A stretch of DNA of 56,136 nucleotides from Cudoniella acicularis (lineage: Eukaryota > Ascomycota > Leotiomycetes > Helotiales > Helotiaceae), in NCBI GenBank assembly GCA_013054445.1, contig JAAMPI010000175.1, positions 1 to 56,136 on the forward strand, written 5' to 3'. Below the pieces are notes generated by a model. The model saw nothing but the letters and a program-made list of their open reading frames with translations. It was not told the origin of the DNA and did not search any database. Below are positions 10,252-22,684 of the stretch, in pieces. Each line of letters starts with the position of its first letter. The stretch's first letter is position 1. The translations under genes and the position numbers were made by a program.

Positions 10252-11077
10252 GGATTGATTGAGAGATGGACCGTGAAAATTGCGTGGATGCGGAGAAGGG
10301 GATGATAGAAAGCAGCAGTGCGAGGATGGTTTCAACCTCGTGGCAAAGAGCCATTGTGGTCGATGTCGTTCTATGTTGTATTTGCACATAACCTGCAACA
10401 CTTTTCTTTGTATGTCTGTACATCAGAAATCAATAAACAGCATAATGGTGGTTTACGAACAATCTATTTGGAAGTATTTTGGTTAGCCAAAGTCGTGAGA
10501 GGATATCATTGGAAGAAAGGCCTAATCATTCCAGTTTAACACGGAATTGCTTCTAATCTCCCCAAAGCCACTTCTGGTAACTGGCACCGTAAAATGATAC
10601 AACAATAAGTTTTACAGTACGACGAGCCTTGATTGTGTAAAACAAGTTCTAAGACGTGGGATTGCTACTTTTTAGTATTACCTAACGAGTAGAGCACCTA
10701 TCTAGGTAAGTATTGTCGTACCTATGGTGGTTTGCATGACAAAGCAACTCGCCAAGAACCTTTCCAGGTTGTCGATCACGTCCAAAATCCTTCCCCTCAT
10801 TTCTTACCAGTTCGGCGCGGGCACGCACTCCACTTGCTCTAAACCGGAGTAACGTGGCATTCCCCCTCTTCCTGTCCTACGAACCTGGCAGGTGTCAGAA
10901 AAAAGTAAGCCCTTTGACATCATGCACATTCTTTTCAACGGGCGCATTATCTACTTCCGACCCTTGCGGTGAACGGCACAGGCTCTTCAGAGCCCGGCAT
11001 CTGGTACAAATAGATGACCTCCCCTCAGTCTCGTGACGATGTCGTTCTTCATCCAATATCCCGTCTTCTCTACAGCC
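10252..11077. other. spacer between ATP synthase g and beta-mannosidase genes
   Basis: About 0.8 kb with no gene that I can support. It should contain the 3' end signals of the ATP synthase gene and the promoter of the beta-mannosidase gene. The frame of the mannosidase extends upstream to another ATG at 11033, discussed there. Confidence 0.5.
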
Positions 11078-14000
11078 ATGAGGATATTCAATCAGGTCCA
11101 TACTTCGGTGTTGGCGATTTTGTCTTCGACGGCCGCGGCGCAAAATGTCATCGACCTCAGCACGGCTCAATGGACGCTTTCGAGCCCGGTGTACAATATA
11201 TCGGTTCCGGGGAGTGTGCCATCTCAGGTTTATTTGGACTTGTACCGTGAGGGGGTCATTCCAGATCCTTATTTTGGATTGGGGGACTTCGATTTGAGAT
11301 GGGTTACGTTAACGAATTGGACCTATGAGGCAAAGTTGGATGGATTGTGAGTAAATAAATTTCTTCTCGTATGCGGCTTTCTGAGAGGCTCCAATGCAAA
11401 TTTTATATCACGTAGCCATCATGGCAAGAAAAATGCTTTTGCGTAGAAAGGAAATGCCCTTGTTGTCATTGTCATCACTTTACCCCGCTTAGCTTCGTCT
11501 CTTTAATGAAGCTTTTTGTAACACCACTGTCCTTTTTTTTTATACATATTTTGTGCCCCACTTGAGATTCCCGCTATTTTGGGGGGGGGAGAGGGGAGGG
11601 GGAGATCTGAGAAGTTCTTAGCAGTATTATGTTCTCATCAGCCAGCATATCCAGTATGCTGAAACTATCAACGTTGGACTTCCGGTACAAAGGCTAATTG
11701 GATCCAGAGACACGTCCGGGTTATCTACCTGGCTTCTATTCAATGGGCTGGACACATACACATCCATTGAACTTTGTGGTCAACATGTGGCTTCAACAAA
11801 CAACCAATTTCGTCAATACTATTTCGATGTCTCCAGCATCCTTGGATCTTGCTCTTCAATTCCGACACTAAGTATCAATTTTGGTTCTGCTGTGAACATC
11901 ACCGCTGGTATTGCAAATGAACCTGGTCAAGAGACATGGCCATTCGGCGTAGAGGGTCTTTTCGAATTTCCGAATCGACAATTCGTTCGGAAAGAGCAAA
12001 GTGACTTTGGCTGGGATTGGGGACCAGCATTTGTTCCTGCAGGAGTCTGGCAACCAGCTTATGTCGTTCAGCTTCCCTCATCAGGGATCTTTGTCCGGAA
12101 TTCATTGTTGGATATCTACCGCCAGGGTCAAATGAACAACCTGCCACCCGATCAAACCGCACCATGGATTGTAAATGCAAGCCTTGACGTCCTGGGTACA
12201 ATACCAAGCACCGCAACGATGAATATCGAAGTCATGGACATGAGCAACAGCACGGTGGCAAGTGGTAGTTTGGAGAATGTACATGTTTCTGGTAACACGA
12301 TAACAGGCAGTATCGCAGTAGATAGTGAAACGTGCCAGCTCTGGTGGCCAGTTGGGCTTGGAGCTCAAAATCTTTACCACTTCAAGATCGGTGTGCTGGA
12401 TGGGAGCAGGACCTTGGCATCTATAACAAAGAGGAGTGGGTTCCGAACGATCGTTCTCAACATGACGCCTATATCCGACGCACAGCTGTCTCAAGGAATT
12501 GCGCCTGGTAACAATTGGCATTTTGAAATCAATGGTCACGAGTTTTACGCCAAAGGCTCCAACTTCATTCCTCCGGATGCTTTCTGGCCGCGAGTGACAG
12601 AGACAAAAATAAAACAACTCTTCCAATCTGTCGTGGATGGAAACCAAAACATGCTCAGAGTTTGGGCTAGCGGAGCGTATAGCCCTGACTTCCTTTACGA
12701 CATTGCCGATGAAATGGGAGTTCTGTTATGGAGTGAATTCGAGTTTGGAGATGCATTGTATCCGGTGGACCTTGAGTTCTTCGAAAACGTTCGCGATGAA
12801 GCAAATTACAACGTTCGAAGGGTAAATCATCACCCGTCACTTGCTCTGTGGGCTGGTGGCAACGAGCTCGAAAATCTTGAGCTCGAAATCGCAGCGTACG
12901 AAGATCCCGGCAATGACAGGTGGAGAAAAGAGTATGAGCAGCTCTTCCTGGGTGTTCTATTGCCGGCTGTGTACGGAAATTCCAGATCGATTTCTTACAT
13001 TCCCAGTAGTACCACAAATGGCTACCTAGTTTTAGATTTCTCTCTTCCGATCCCGATGATCGAAAGATACAATAACATAACTCCCGGTTGCATATACGGC
13101 GATACAGACCACTACGATTATAACTCAGCTGAAGCTTTTAACCTCTCAACATACCCCGTTGGAAGATTTGCCAACGAGTTTGGCTACCATTCAATGCCCA
13201 GTCTTCAAACTTGGCAGCAAGCTCTTGTCCCCGAAGATCTCCACTTCAATAGCTCTACAATTGTCCTTCGAAACCACCATTACCCAGCTGGCGGACCTTA
13301 TACAGACAATTTCCGGAACTCGTCTCTGGGAATGGCAGAAATGACCATCGCAGCGGAACGTTACTATCCCGTTCCTTACTTCACCGACTCCGTCGCCAAC
13401 TTCTCCGCATGGTGCCATACGACACAAATATTCCAAGCAGACTTCTACCGCAGCCAAATAACATACTACCGACGCGGATCCGGGATGCGCGAAAGACAAC
13501 TCGGCTCTTTATACTGGCAGCTGGAGGATATCTGGCAAGCTCCAACCTGGGCAGGAATCGAATACGATGGGCGATGGAAAGTCCTCCATTACGTTGCGAA
13601 GGACATTTACCAACCAGTCATCATTGCCAGCTATTGGAATCTCACAAGTGGTGATCTGACAGCATACGTGACGTCCGATCTCTGGAGTCCAGCTACTGGC
13701 ACCGCAACCTTGACATGGTACAGCTACAGCGGTGCCATACTTTCCCTGCCTATAACGGTACCTTTCACGGTTGGCGCAATAAACACCACTCAAGTCTACC
13801 AAGAAAACACCAACTCCCTCCCCTACAACCTCAAAGACGCAGTCCTAAAATTAAACGTAGAAGCCACCGGTTCCCTCCCTAACACCCAAGAATCCAAAAC
13901 ATTCAAACACGAATATTACTTCCACGCTTTAGATCTCAGCAAAGTCAATCTGCGAAACCCAGGCTTAACACTCGACTATGATGCAGCAAGCAAGACGTTT

Positions 14001-14204
14001 GCGGTGGAAGCTACAAAGGGAATAGCGGCTTGGGTGTGGCTTGATATTCCAGCTGGTACGCTGGGGAATTTTGATCAGAATGCGTTTTGGCTTGTTCCGG
14101 GGGAGAAGAAGGTGGTGGGGTATACGGTAAAGGATGATACGAGTGGTGGGGAGTGGGTGAAGGGTGTTACGGTGAGGAGTTTGTGGAATAATACTTTGTC
14201 GTGA
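11078..14204 (+). CDS. mndA: secreted beta-mannosidase, glycoside hydrolase family 2
   Basis: Exons 11078-11346 and 11708-14204 encode 921 residues. The enzyme releases beta-D-mannose from the non-reducing ends of manno-oligosaccharides, completing galactomannan breakdown outside the cell. Colinear similarity to Aspergillus-type MndA is strong: DLSTAQWTLSS, FDLRWV, KEQSDFGWDWGPAF, GHEFYAKGSNFIPPD, NMLRVWASGAY. The acid/base Glu lies in WAGGNELE (about residue 476) and the nucleophile Glu in FANEFGYHSMPS (about residue 580). There are many N-glycosylation sequons. I chose ATG 11078 because it begins a clean signal peptide (MRIFNQVHTSVLAILSSTAAAQ). An upstream in-frame ATG at 11033 would add 15 residues. 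The 361-bp intron is unusually long here and contains T- and G-homopolymers. The splice joins DGL to DTSGLSTWLLFNGLD, as expected for the family. Confidence 0.93.
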
Positions 14205-14486
14205 GTGAAAGAGGAGGCGAAGTGGGTGGATGGTAATAGTAATTTTTAGTTGAGCTTGGATGAAGGCTTGAATCGTTTTCAAGATTACCGGCGATTATCT
14301 ACTGTGCGGGGTTCTCTTCGAGTGTAGTCGCTCTTTCCCGAATCGGAAGTCTACCTAGCTAGCCCCAGAGAATTTTCCTTCACCCCCCTTCCTCTTTCAA
14401 TTCACAAAATTCACATTCACTCTACTCTCTACCTTCCCTCTAACTTCTCCACATCCCCTCAAACAAACATCGCCCCAAAATTATAA

Positions 14487-14648
14487 ATGTCCCCACAACC
14501 CCCAGCTACGAAATCTTTTTCTCATCAAGCGCGACCGAAATCGCCAGTGCCGATTCAGGTGGCCGTTTCCTGCCCAGGCACGCCAACTCTCCAAGAAATT
14601 GCCTCTCTCACTTTCACCTATTACGCGCTCTTAATTTCAGAATGTTGA
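14487..14648 (+). CDS. possible 53-residue small protein
   Basis: A short ATG-started frame just downstream of a pyrimidine-rich leader (about 14370-14470) of the sort that precedes fungal transcription starts. The start MSPQPPATKSFSHQARPKSP is Pro/Ser/Lys-rich, followed by a short hydrophobic segment. A TTTCAG just before the stop could instead be a splice acceptor or the frame may be an exon of a longer transcript. No family is recognised. It may equally be an upstream leader frame. Confidence 0.25.
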   Translation: MSPQPPATKSFSHQARPKSPVPIQVAVSCPGTPTLQEIASLTFTYYALLISEC

Positions 14649-17261
14649 TTCTTTTATATCAATTGACGCCTTGTTGCGGGGTGGTGTCGAAGCATAGAAA
14701 AGAGGACGGGGGAAGGTGCAAGGATTTGGCAGCACTTTCCTTTTCTCTTTTGACAGCAGGGGTTTAGTTGACAACGAATGCTCTCTACCAGTTGCTTCCC
14801 GCACAAAAGCTACAAGTCTTGTTCCTTCACGCACTTTCTAATTTTCAACATCTGTGTTTCTACACACAAAAAGTTCTTCGGTGATTGCTTCGAAGCTTGA
14901 AATCCTCTCTCCTTGAGAGCCGAGTCAGGTCTCTTCTTTTGTGATGGTGTGAGCACAGAGAAGTAAGAGGTGTAATGGTTTGGAGTTTAAGTAAACCCAT
15001 GGGCCATCGCGCACAGGTTTCATTCCGCTGGTTCGAAACGTCGCGTTTCTTGGTTTTTCTTCGACCTACCCACCGCTGATTCTATACATAATAAAAGTTC
15101 ATATTATCTCGAGCTAAATAAATCAAGTTGAAGTACACGATAGAGTCCAATAGCGATATTTCCCTTCCGAACCATCCCACAGTCCTTCAATCAGCTAATT
15201 TAATCTTGCAACAACAAGCAGCCCAAGCTATTCCGAAACCCACAGCCCAGATTCCTTACGCAAGATGATTCCACCAAGCGCATTCGAGCTCCTCAACACA
15301 TGCCAACCTACAATATATACTCCTCAAATCTCATGAGTGAAGTTCATAGCACCTCAGACATCGACGATAAGGGTCAATATGTGGATCGAAGGATTGGGCT
15401 GTTGATCTGATGGGTTTCGCTCCCCCGCAAGTTGCAGCTGGGAACCCGGGACACAGGATGGTTACTTATTGGTATGGGATGATCGCTTGTTAAGGGGGCC
15501 TTGACCTTCAAATGGCTTTCGATAGTGAGTTTGTTTTTGACAGCGAATGCAGTACTGACAGCAGGTATATCGTCGGCATTTAGCCTTTTAAAGGTAGAAG
15601 TTATAGAGGCAAAATGTTGGGTGGGTTAAGTTGAGGCATGTGTTATGGAGATGTCTTGACGGCTGCGAGTAATAGAGGTTTTGTAACTTTTGTCGAGTTC
15701 TTCGTCATCAGTTCCAATGATACAGAAAGGTAAGGTGCATTTGGTGTTACATTTGACTCTAAGGGTGCTGCTTTTATAACTGCAAAGAATGGAACTAATT
15801 TACTTAGTACTTTAGATATTAAGAGAGCTTTACTAAATATTTACTTTAGCTTCTTTAGAATTTTGACTTTCATCCTCTGTCTAGCTATAAAATTAATAAT
15901 ATAAGTGAACATTTAGGAAATATAGGGTTTACTATACAAAATACGTGAAAAACAAGGAAAATCAAAAGGTAAAAAATAGAAACATATACTATACTTCTAA
16001 ATCCTAACTAAATTAACCTACGTTTAAATATGTTTAATAATAGGTAAATGTAAATCTAATTATAAAAGGAATAATGTTTTTATTTAAAGTTATACTAATA
16101 ATATAGGTTTGAAAAGTGTGAGTTTTAGCTCTATTTAGCGTGTTTTTCACGAATCGCACAGGCTTATGGCCACAGACTGTATTGGCTTATAAATAGAAAG
16201 TTAAGACTCAAGGGCACAGAGCGCACTTGTCGGAGATCGACAGCTGCATTTAGCTTCCAGCTTCTTGGTTGGTTGGCCGAGATGATAGTGGCGAAAGAGG
16301 TGAGGGAACGAAGACAGTCGCATGTCGGCTTTTAAATATCTAGGAAAAAATTGTCAAAGTTCGGAATCTAATCAGAGCGCTGGTCACAACATGATTTGTA
16401 TAGTGGCTGAGAGGGAGGTGAATGTGAGCAAAGGTTTCCGAGTTGAATAGTTCACTTCACTTTATTCCGGAATTTACTCGAATTTTGGAATGGCTCTCGA
16501 AACATAACTGCTGCTGAATGGTTTTTGACACCGTCTCTTTTGCGCTTGACTTTATTGTCCATTTGTTAGTAATTTCTCATTTGAAAATGGTAATGTGGTC
16601 CGGAGAGAGAGTTTGTAATTTTGAGAGTATGTTTCCACGTTATGACGTCTGTTTTGTATCTATAAATTACAGTATAATGACGAAAGTGTTGTGTAACTGG
16701 AAACCAAATTAGATGGCAAAGCTTGGTACTGAATTATGACAATGGTAGTCTCGGCCTGGAGTAGGCTTAACGCTAAATATTTTTCTTGTGCGGTTGGCAG
16801 CTGTCATTTATTGTGGGTCGCTAAATGCCTTCATCTTTCGAAAGTACTGCGCCGAAAAACAATTTTATATCCCTACATTATTAAATGATAAATATATTCT
16901 ATAAAATTAATTGTCAAGAATTGAAAAAAAAAAGTCTTGAGGTGTATTTTCTGTAGCTTATTTATGGATTTTGAGTGCATGTTTAAATATTTTGATTTTC
17001 CAATGACGAATTATGAAGTGAGGGTATCCAAAGTCTGGTACCTATTTCGCGGGAGCTAATCCTTTTTTTTCTTTGAACCCTCAACACCCCCACAACAATT
17101 TTTCTCAATACTTCATCCTTCCTCTCTTCTATTCTCCTCATTCCTTTCACCTCTTTTCTCAGAAACGTGAAGTAAAGGAGGACGCTTCGCAATATCCTTT
17201 TTTTTCTATCACCACAACCTTCTCAAACAGCCTCTTTACCACATCGTTTACCACGAACAAA
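14649..17261. other. gene-poor spacer with AT-rich core
   Basis: About 2.6 kb without a gene I can support. From about 15770 to 16130 and again 16850-16990 the sequence is markedly AT-rich and full of stops, resembling old RIP-mutated repeat. The final 200 bp (17060-17260) is CT-rich and is probably the promoter and leader of the membrane protein gene that follows. Confidence 0.4.
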
Positions 17262-18017
17262 ATGCCAAAATACTTCTGGGGCCACAAAGCCCCTGGAGGC
17301 ACGGATACCTCATCTTCCATGTCGACGACATTGCCCCCGTCAACCCATCCCATCTACTACGGTGAAGCCCACGTATCAAGCGCCTATTCTTCCCATCATG
17401 CATCCCATGCAACACCAACACCAACCTCAATTGCAAAGGAAGGACACAAATTCCAATGGCCAAAATACTACTGGTACCACAGCCGCCCCGCAGCCAGCTC
17501 AGCCTTGTACACCGCATTGTCAGCACCCACGTACGCCAACTTTCACCACGAAGTCCATGCCCTGGGCACATCAACCCACCACACAACCGCAACCCCAATG
17601 CCAATGCTCAACCACAAAACTACCTGGCCAACCTACTACCATCCACCCACAACAAACATGAGTCCCGGACCCTTCCACGTCCCCTCACCCAAACCCATGT
17701 CCCCCAAAATGTGGAACATGTACCACCCCAAGAAAACTCCCAAGTTTCCCACCTTCTCGCATTACAGCAACACCCTTCATGTTGGTAACGGTAACGGCAC
17801 TGGTATGCATCAGGTGATTGAGGATTTCTACCGTCCTGCGACTTTCTCGGATGTGATTTTCAGCTTGGCTGTTCTGTTGGGTATTGCGCTGGTGATTTTC
17901 GTTATCTTTGGCTGTATGGTTAGGGGCATGAGGAGGTGGGCACTCAAGAGGAAGGCGATGAAGTGTGCGAGGGAGAGGGAATTGGGTGAGGGGGTTGAGT
18001 ATATGAAGCTTGCTTAG
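17262..18017 (+). CDS. His/Pro/Thr-rich single-pass membrane protein, uncharacterised
   Basis: 251 residues from ATG 17262 (context ACAAAATGCC), chosen over the upstream open frame because the earlier part is a pyrimidine-rich leader. The first 190 residues are low-complexity and rich in His, Pro, Thr, Ser and aromatic residues. A short motif recurs: MPKYFWGHK at the start, WPKYYWYHSRP, WPTYYHPP and KMWNMYHPKK. A strong transmembrane helix follows (about 196-220, FSLAVLLGIALVIFVIFGCM), then a basic stop-transfer segment (RGMRRWALKRK) and a short acidic cytosolic tail. There is no cleavable signal peptide, so the His/aromatic-rich domain would face outward only if the helix acts as a reverse signal anchor. 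The positive-inside rule places the C-terminus in the cytosol. No family is recognised. The repeats could bind metal or cell-wall polymers, but that is speculation. Confidence 0.6.
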   Translation: MPKYFWGHKAPGGTDTSSSMSTTLPPSTHPIYYGEAHVSSAYSSHHASHATPTPTSIAKEGHKFQWPKYYWYHSRPAASSALYTALSAPTYANFHHEVHALGTSTHHTTATPMPMLNHKTTWPTYYHPPTTNMSPGPFHVPSPKPMSPKMWNMYHPKKTPKFPTFSHYSNTLHVGNGNGTGMHQVIEDFYRPATFSDVIFSLAVLLGIALVIFVIFGCMVRGMRRWALKRKAMKCARERELGEGVEYMKLA

Positions 18018-18148
18018 ATAAAACTTATCGCATGGAGCTGCAAGCCGTTGTTTGACTGCTAGGCTTGGAGACTTAGAAAATATTGAGATGTGTTTTAGAG
18101 GAGTGAAATGAGGGGTATTTAAAAGTATGTCGATAAAAGTAATGTTGT

Positions 18149-19100
18149 TTACAATGCAATACAGCTGCCATCGCTTTCTAATAAAGCATCCGTGATGCCG
18201 CTTCCGATGTCTGTGCAAAGAAACAATACTAAATTGGCGATTTCTCGTTCATTTTCGATCGAATATTCGCCGTTTTGTCTACGGAGATGAGTATATTTTT
18301 AAACTCTTGCCCTTTGCCAAGCATAGCACTCACCTCTTCGTATCATGTGCTTTAATATGCCCAAACAAAGACTTGTGCACTTCGTCATTAATTTTAAACT
18401 CTTTGCCGGCATTTGAATGGATATTTGCCAGGTTGAGGATCCAAGCTCACACGTGAAAATGTGAATTTGAAGGGGATACTCACTTTGACCAAATACGGCA
18501 TTCACCGAAATGCCTTTTCCGGCATATTTATTGCGGATTTCTCGCGCTCTTTCAACCTGATCGAAAATTAGTATATCTCACAATACTCTTCGCAAAGCAG
18601 TCGTGCACTCACTACCTCCTCATCGCATCCCTCACGACTAACAAAAGTCACCCTCCCCTCTCTCTTATCCCCCATCATCCCAAGCACCTCATCTGCTAGT
18701 CCCTTCCCATCTCCAAACCCCTCATCAACAACAACCAAAAAATCCACCCCCTCCCAAACAAGCTTCTTACTTCCTTCTCCACTCTCTCATTTTCAAGCTT
18801 CCCATCCCAATTACCCAGTAAAATATACTGTAAATGACTCCCTTGACTAGCAATCGTCGTTTTATGCGCGGGTTTGGTATCTATGCCGAGAACAAAGGCG
18901 TTTCTGTTCAAAAGGGCGCGGGAGATGGCCGCGCCTGTTGGGGTGGAGGCTGAGGTTATTAGTGCGACTGTTTGGTGCGTGGTGTTAGTTGTTTGATGCT
19001 TGATTGCTGAAGGTTGATGAGACTTGATTTGGTGGGTCAGGGGTCAGAGAGATTTATCTTTTCCGATAAGGTTTAGGGGGTGGGTGCCTGTGTAATTCAT
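18149..19100 (-). pseudogene. broken short-chain dehydrogenase/reductase-like gene
   Basis: Read on the minus strand, pieces of an SDR-like protein appear in order. A possible start MNYTGTHPLNLIGKD (19100) is cut by a stop. Then come a Rossmann strand and glycine motif VALITSASTPTGAAISRALL, a shift of one base near 18738 into KLVWEGVDFLVVVDEGFG, an intron into VERAREIRNKYAGKGISVNAVFG, then NAGKEFKINDEVHKSLFGHIK, and after a 55-bp intron NEREIANLVLFLCTDIGSG to a TAA ending at 18149. That C-terminus is typical of SDRs. The catalytic YxxxK motif is not visible, and the intron before the NAGKEF segment would be only 38 bp. The defects together suggest a recent pseudogene, but sequence errors are possible. 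Confidence 0.55.
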
Positions 19101-20819
19101 TTTTCTTTTTGGAGTTTTTGATGAGAAATAGAACATGTTTTATTTTAGGAAATAATTATGAGATAGATGGAAAGGGAATATTGATAGTTATGGAAAAAGG
19201 CAGCATTGCTTTTGGGTATGTTGCTCCTTACCGCTAGGCCGAGGAGCTAGGTTGCATCCCCGCATTTTAGCTTGATGAAGCTGGGCTGAGATATTTTCAG
19301 TACGGTTGAAGGTTTGCACGCTTGTGTCTCCTCTAGTAACTCTCTGATGGGCGCCGGACTGGCCTTTCTGGAATATTGAATGGCGAACTTGCTGAGTGCT
19401 TATGCGAAGAGGACTTCTAAACTTTGAAGGCAAGGAGGCCTTTTTGTTTTGAAGACCATGTCAGCAAGAGCGAGAGCAATCTGTGTAAAAAAACCCAAAA
19501 AATTGCTGACTGGGTAACGAACGGAGCCTATTAAGTCAAGTAAAATGAGAAATACAAAGCATGAAGATGCAGGAAATTGCGAGAAGGTATTCTTTCGACG
19601 ACTTGGTGATACGAATCGTGAAGTCACATCAAACACTTCAAAAAATTTAAATAACTGTGCATTTTAACTACATCTTAATTAGCTCACGTAACTAGAGATA
19701 GAGTTGAAATTATGAACCCCACTGGAGTGATGAATCATAATAGGGCAGTCGTCGTTGATGGATGGAAGTATTATGGGTGCCCTAGAGAGGTGGAAGGCTG
19801 AAAGCTTTCAACTGTCGAAAGGTTTCCAGAATGTCGCACAGGTCAGGGCAATATTGTTATCCCTAAGGAAATTTCAAGAATAATATCAAAGTCTTTTTAT
19901 GGTTGTCTTTGTGAAGGGAAAAAAATAAATTGAAGAAGCAGAAGCAAAAGAGACAAGGGGAAAGGGAGAAGTGAAGCGACAAAAGCCGAGGAAAAGCCGA
20001 GAAGTGTAGGCAGCAACGCGAATTTTCGCGACGCAGCCCACGACTTCTCCCCATCAACAATTCTGTCAAACATGGCTCCTTCATGCATCGCGGCATATAC
20101 TTCGTAGGCAAACACCCCTTACTTTTCAATGCCATAATCTAATAGTTATTAACACATCCTCTGTTGAACTCCAAACTCCAAACTCCATTCCCACGTTGCT
20201 AATTAAATTGATTTTCCAGGTCCGACCCCGCATTCCATCCGTCCTATCCATCCCATACGATTTATTACTCCTAACCGCGATCCAGCCGTCAGCCATCAAT
20301 CATGGCATTCGATATTCGCCCCTCGTTAAATCCTGTGCATAAATTCCTCTGTTATCCGAATCCGATGTCCGGATCGTGTGGCGAAAATCCCAAATCGTCT
20401 GACTGTCATATTCTGCCTCGCAGGAACGCTTTACGTACAACCAAACACAACAATTTTTTGGACCCTTCGAAGAAAGCTCAAACATAGTCGATGGATTGGA
20501 TGGCGAAGCTCTTGACCCATGAAGCCATCAGATATGGATATGACATGTTTGCCGACCTGCCGACTTGCCAACCATTCATATCGTTCTGATGTGTTGATGC
20601 CTGTTCTCGAAGACCAAAAAGTTGGAGCTTTGAACATTTCGCGGACATCTCCAGTCATGTTCCATCGCCGCCTCCAAATTGCAACCAGCCAGACTCCTTT
20701 GAAGACAAGGGCCTGAAAACCGAGAAGAAGGCGTCGTGGCAAAATCAGTAGACTCCGCCCGATAGCTACCTAGTCCCTCCTCTCCTTCAAATCTCTGGCT
20801 AGTTGTTGCTGAAATTTGA
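19101..20819. other. spacer, no firmly supported gene
   Basis: About 1.7 kb. Open frames on the minus strand around 19188-20135 lack ATG starts in good context and show no domain. The only candidate is the small plus-strand frame at 20302-20487, listed separately. The right end is the 3' flank of the Zn2Cys6 gene. Confidence 0.4.
20302..20487 (+). CDS. possible 61-residue small protein
   Basis: An ATG frame in fair context (CAATCATGG) following a pyrimidine-rich stretch. The translation begins MAFDIRPSLNPVHKFLCYPN and has three Cys. There is no recognisable domain and no independent support. It could be chance. Confidence 0.18.
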   Translation: MAFDIRPSLNPVHKFLCYPNPMSGSCGENPKSSDCHILPRRNALRTTKHNNFLDPSKKAQT

Positions 20820-22684
20820 CTATCTCGATCCGAGGAGATCGGGATCAATCATGTCCAATCCAGCCGCTCTATCCTTATCCTCTAGGAAGCGCTGTCCCTC
20901 CTCTGCCGCAATTGCGCTATCCCATACTGCCTCCTTTCTCGGCCTCATGGACTTCAGAACGTCGAGTGCTTCCCATCTCAGTTGCCTCTCCGGACATAAC
21001 ATCACAATGCTGACCAATGATGGTATGGTACCAATATCAAACACAAATCCTTTCGTGAAATTGGGGTGGTCAATCATGCGGCGGGCAAGTCTTAGAACAG
21101 CGTGAATTGTAGGAAAGCGACTTTCGGCACGTGATGAACTTGCTTCTGTTATTGCTTCAGACCCTGAGAGCGAGAAGTATCCGTCAGCCAGTAAGCCAGT
21201 GGATAGAGCTTGAATGTGCAGAGTTACTGCCGGTATAAAAATGAAGTCTCCAGCGGGGCTCATGGCATGGTTCAAGAGAGCCGAAAATGCATCGTGCCAG
21301 TGTGCCAGCTCGATACTCTGATCCGAAGAGGCGTTTAGAATCCCGGATGATTCGTACCATTCTTTGAGCTTAAGTGTAAGTCCGCTGAAGCCCATGTTGG
21401 AACTATCTTGATTGGTCGCCTGGAATCCTGGTAAAAGCTGTCGCGGCTGACCTGTCGACAACACACGCCACCTGATGTCTTCCAAATATACTCTCGCCTC
21501 ACCAATTGTGGCGAAACCCCTAGGGATTTCGAGGTGTTCTTGGGAGAACAAAACATTGAAAATCCGGTTCGAAACTACAAGCGTGTCTTCTCTTCGGCCC
21601 AGAAGTGTGAGCGTTGGTTGGTCCAGACGCATGAAAGCTGTCAGCAAATCGTCCTCAATTCTCGAAGACTCTCGAATGCCAAGTGTCTTGACGCGTGGAA
21701 AGTAGAAAGATTGAGGCGCATCTGATATACGCTTTACAATCATTTCTACAGCGCTCTGGATGTGAACAATGCCGCGTCCGAGTTCGTTGTGAAGGCTTTC
21801 GAAGCAGAATATCAGCAATGCACTGATTAAGGCAATCCGGATCGAGTCCTGTCCCGAAGCTACCATTTCCCGAATTCCTTTCAGCGCTTCACCATACTGT
21901 TGTAGCGCGTATTGATGATGCGAATCTTTTTCAAATTCTCCCATGTTTTGCGAAGATCCCATGGCGAGGTTCAAGGCTGCAGTTGCGGTCGCCAGCTGCC
22001 GGATCGAGGCATTGTCGCAAGCCTGTAGAACCAAGACATTCCACAAGGTTGGTTCGAATCCAGCAGAGAACTCAATTGAAGTATGATCTCGGAAGTGGCA
22101 AAAATACTGATACTCTCTCTCGTCCTGAAATGTTACTCCTGCTGGAAGCGAAGAATGAATTGTTGAGACAGCAGGAGTAGGCAATGGCATTGGTGATGGA
22201 GATGGAGAGCGTGAAGGTCCAACCTGCATAGCTTTGGACAACAACCTTCGAGGGCCTAGATGAGTTGGCTTTTTTGGTGGAGGGCTTTCCTCCCTCGATG
22301 GGTAACCTCCACATTTTCTCCCGAAATTGGAGCATCTCAAACACTCCGGTTTTGCTGCAACCAGTCAGCAGTCAGAACATCTTCACAAACGGTCCGGATT
22401 TGAACGTACTCTCATCGCACTTGACTCGACGCGCTCTAATCACAATACAAATTAGCTAAAATTCATCCATCAATAAATCTTTGACGATGAATGGAGTCAA
22501 CCACGCGGCTGTTCGAGAATCAAATTTCCGAGAGAGGGCATCTATTCTGTTTCACGAAGTCGTATATGCAAGGCAAATTGAAGGGAACATACTTGCACGT
22601 CAAACAACCCGTCTTTACTTTGGGTTTGCTTGCCCTTGGCTTCTTGCCCTGAGACGAATCTTCTTCTAGAGTTGGTCCCGTCAT
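20820..22684 (-). CDS. Zn2Cys6 transcription factor (regulator 1)
   Basis: Exons 22684-22593, 22435-22410 and 22354-20820 encode 550 residues. The DNA-binding GAL4-type cluster is split by two introns and reads Cys27-x2-Cys30-x6-Cys37-x6-Cys44-x2-Cys47-x6-Cys54, preceded by the basic KPRASKPKVKTG. A Ser/Pro-rich linker (about 65-105) follows. The middle region (YALQQYGEALKGI, SIRIALISALLIFCFESLHN, IVHIQSAVEMI) is of the fungal-specific regulator type found in C6 proteins sometimes annotated as sterol- or sugar-regulator-like. Predicted nuclear. Introns are 157 bp and 55 bp; the exon between them is only 26 bp. The same organisation is seen in regulator 2 at 28016-29805, and the two share sequence through the cluster and the middle region, so they are paralogues or members of one subfamily. 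Target genes are unknown. Confidence 0.85.

Noticed and set aside
11033..11077. Upstream ATG that would extend the beta-mannosidase by 15 residues.
   Set aside because: The extension would place extra residues before a clear signal peptide starting at 11078; kept only as an alternative.
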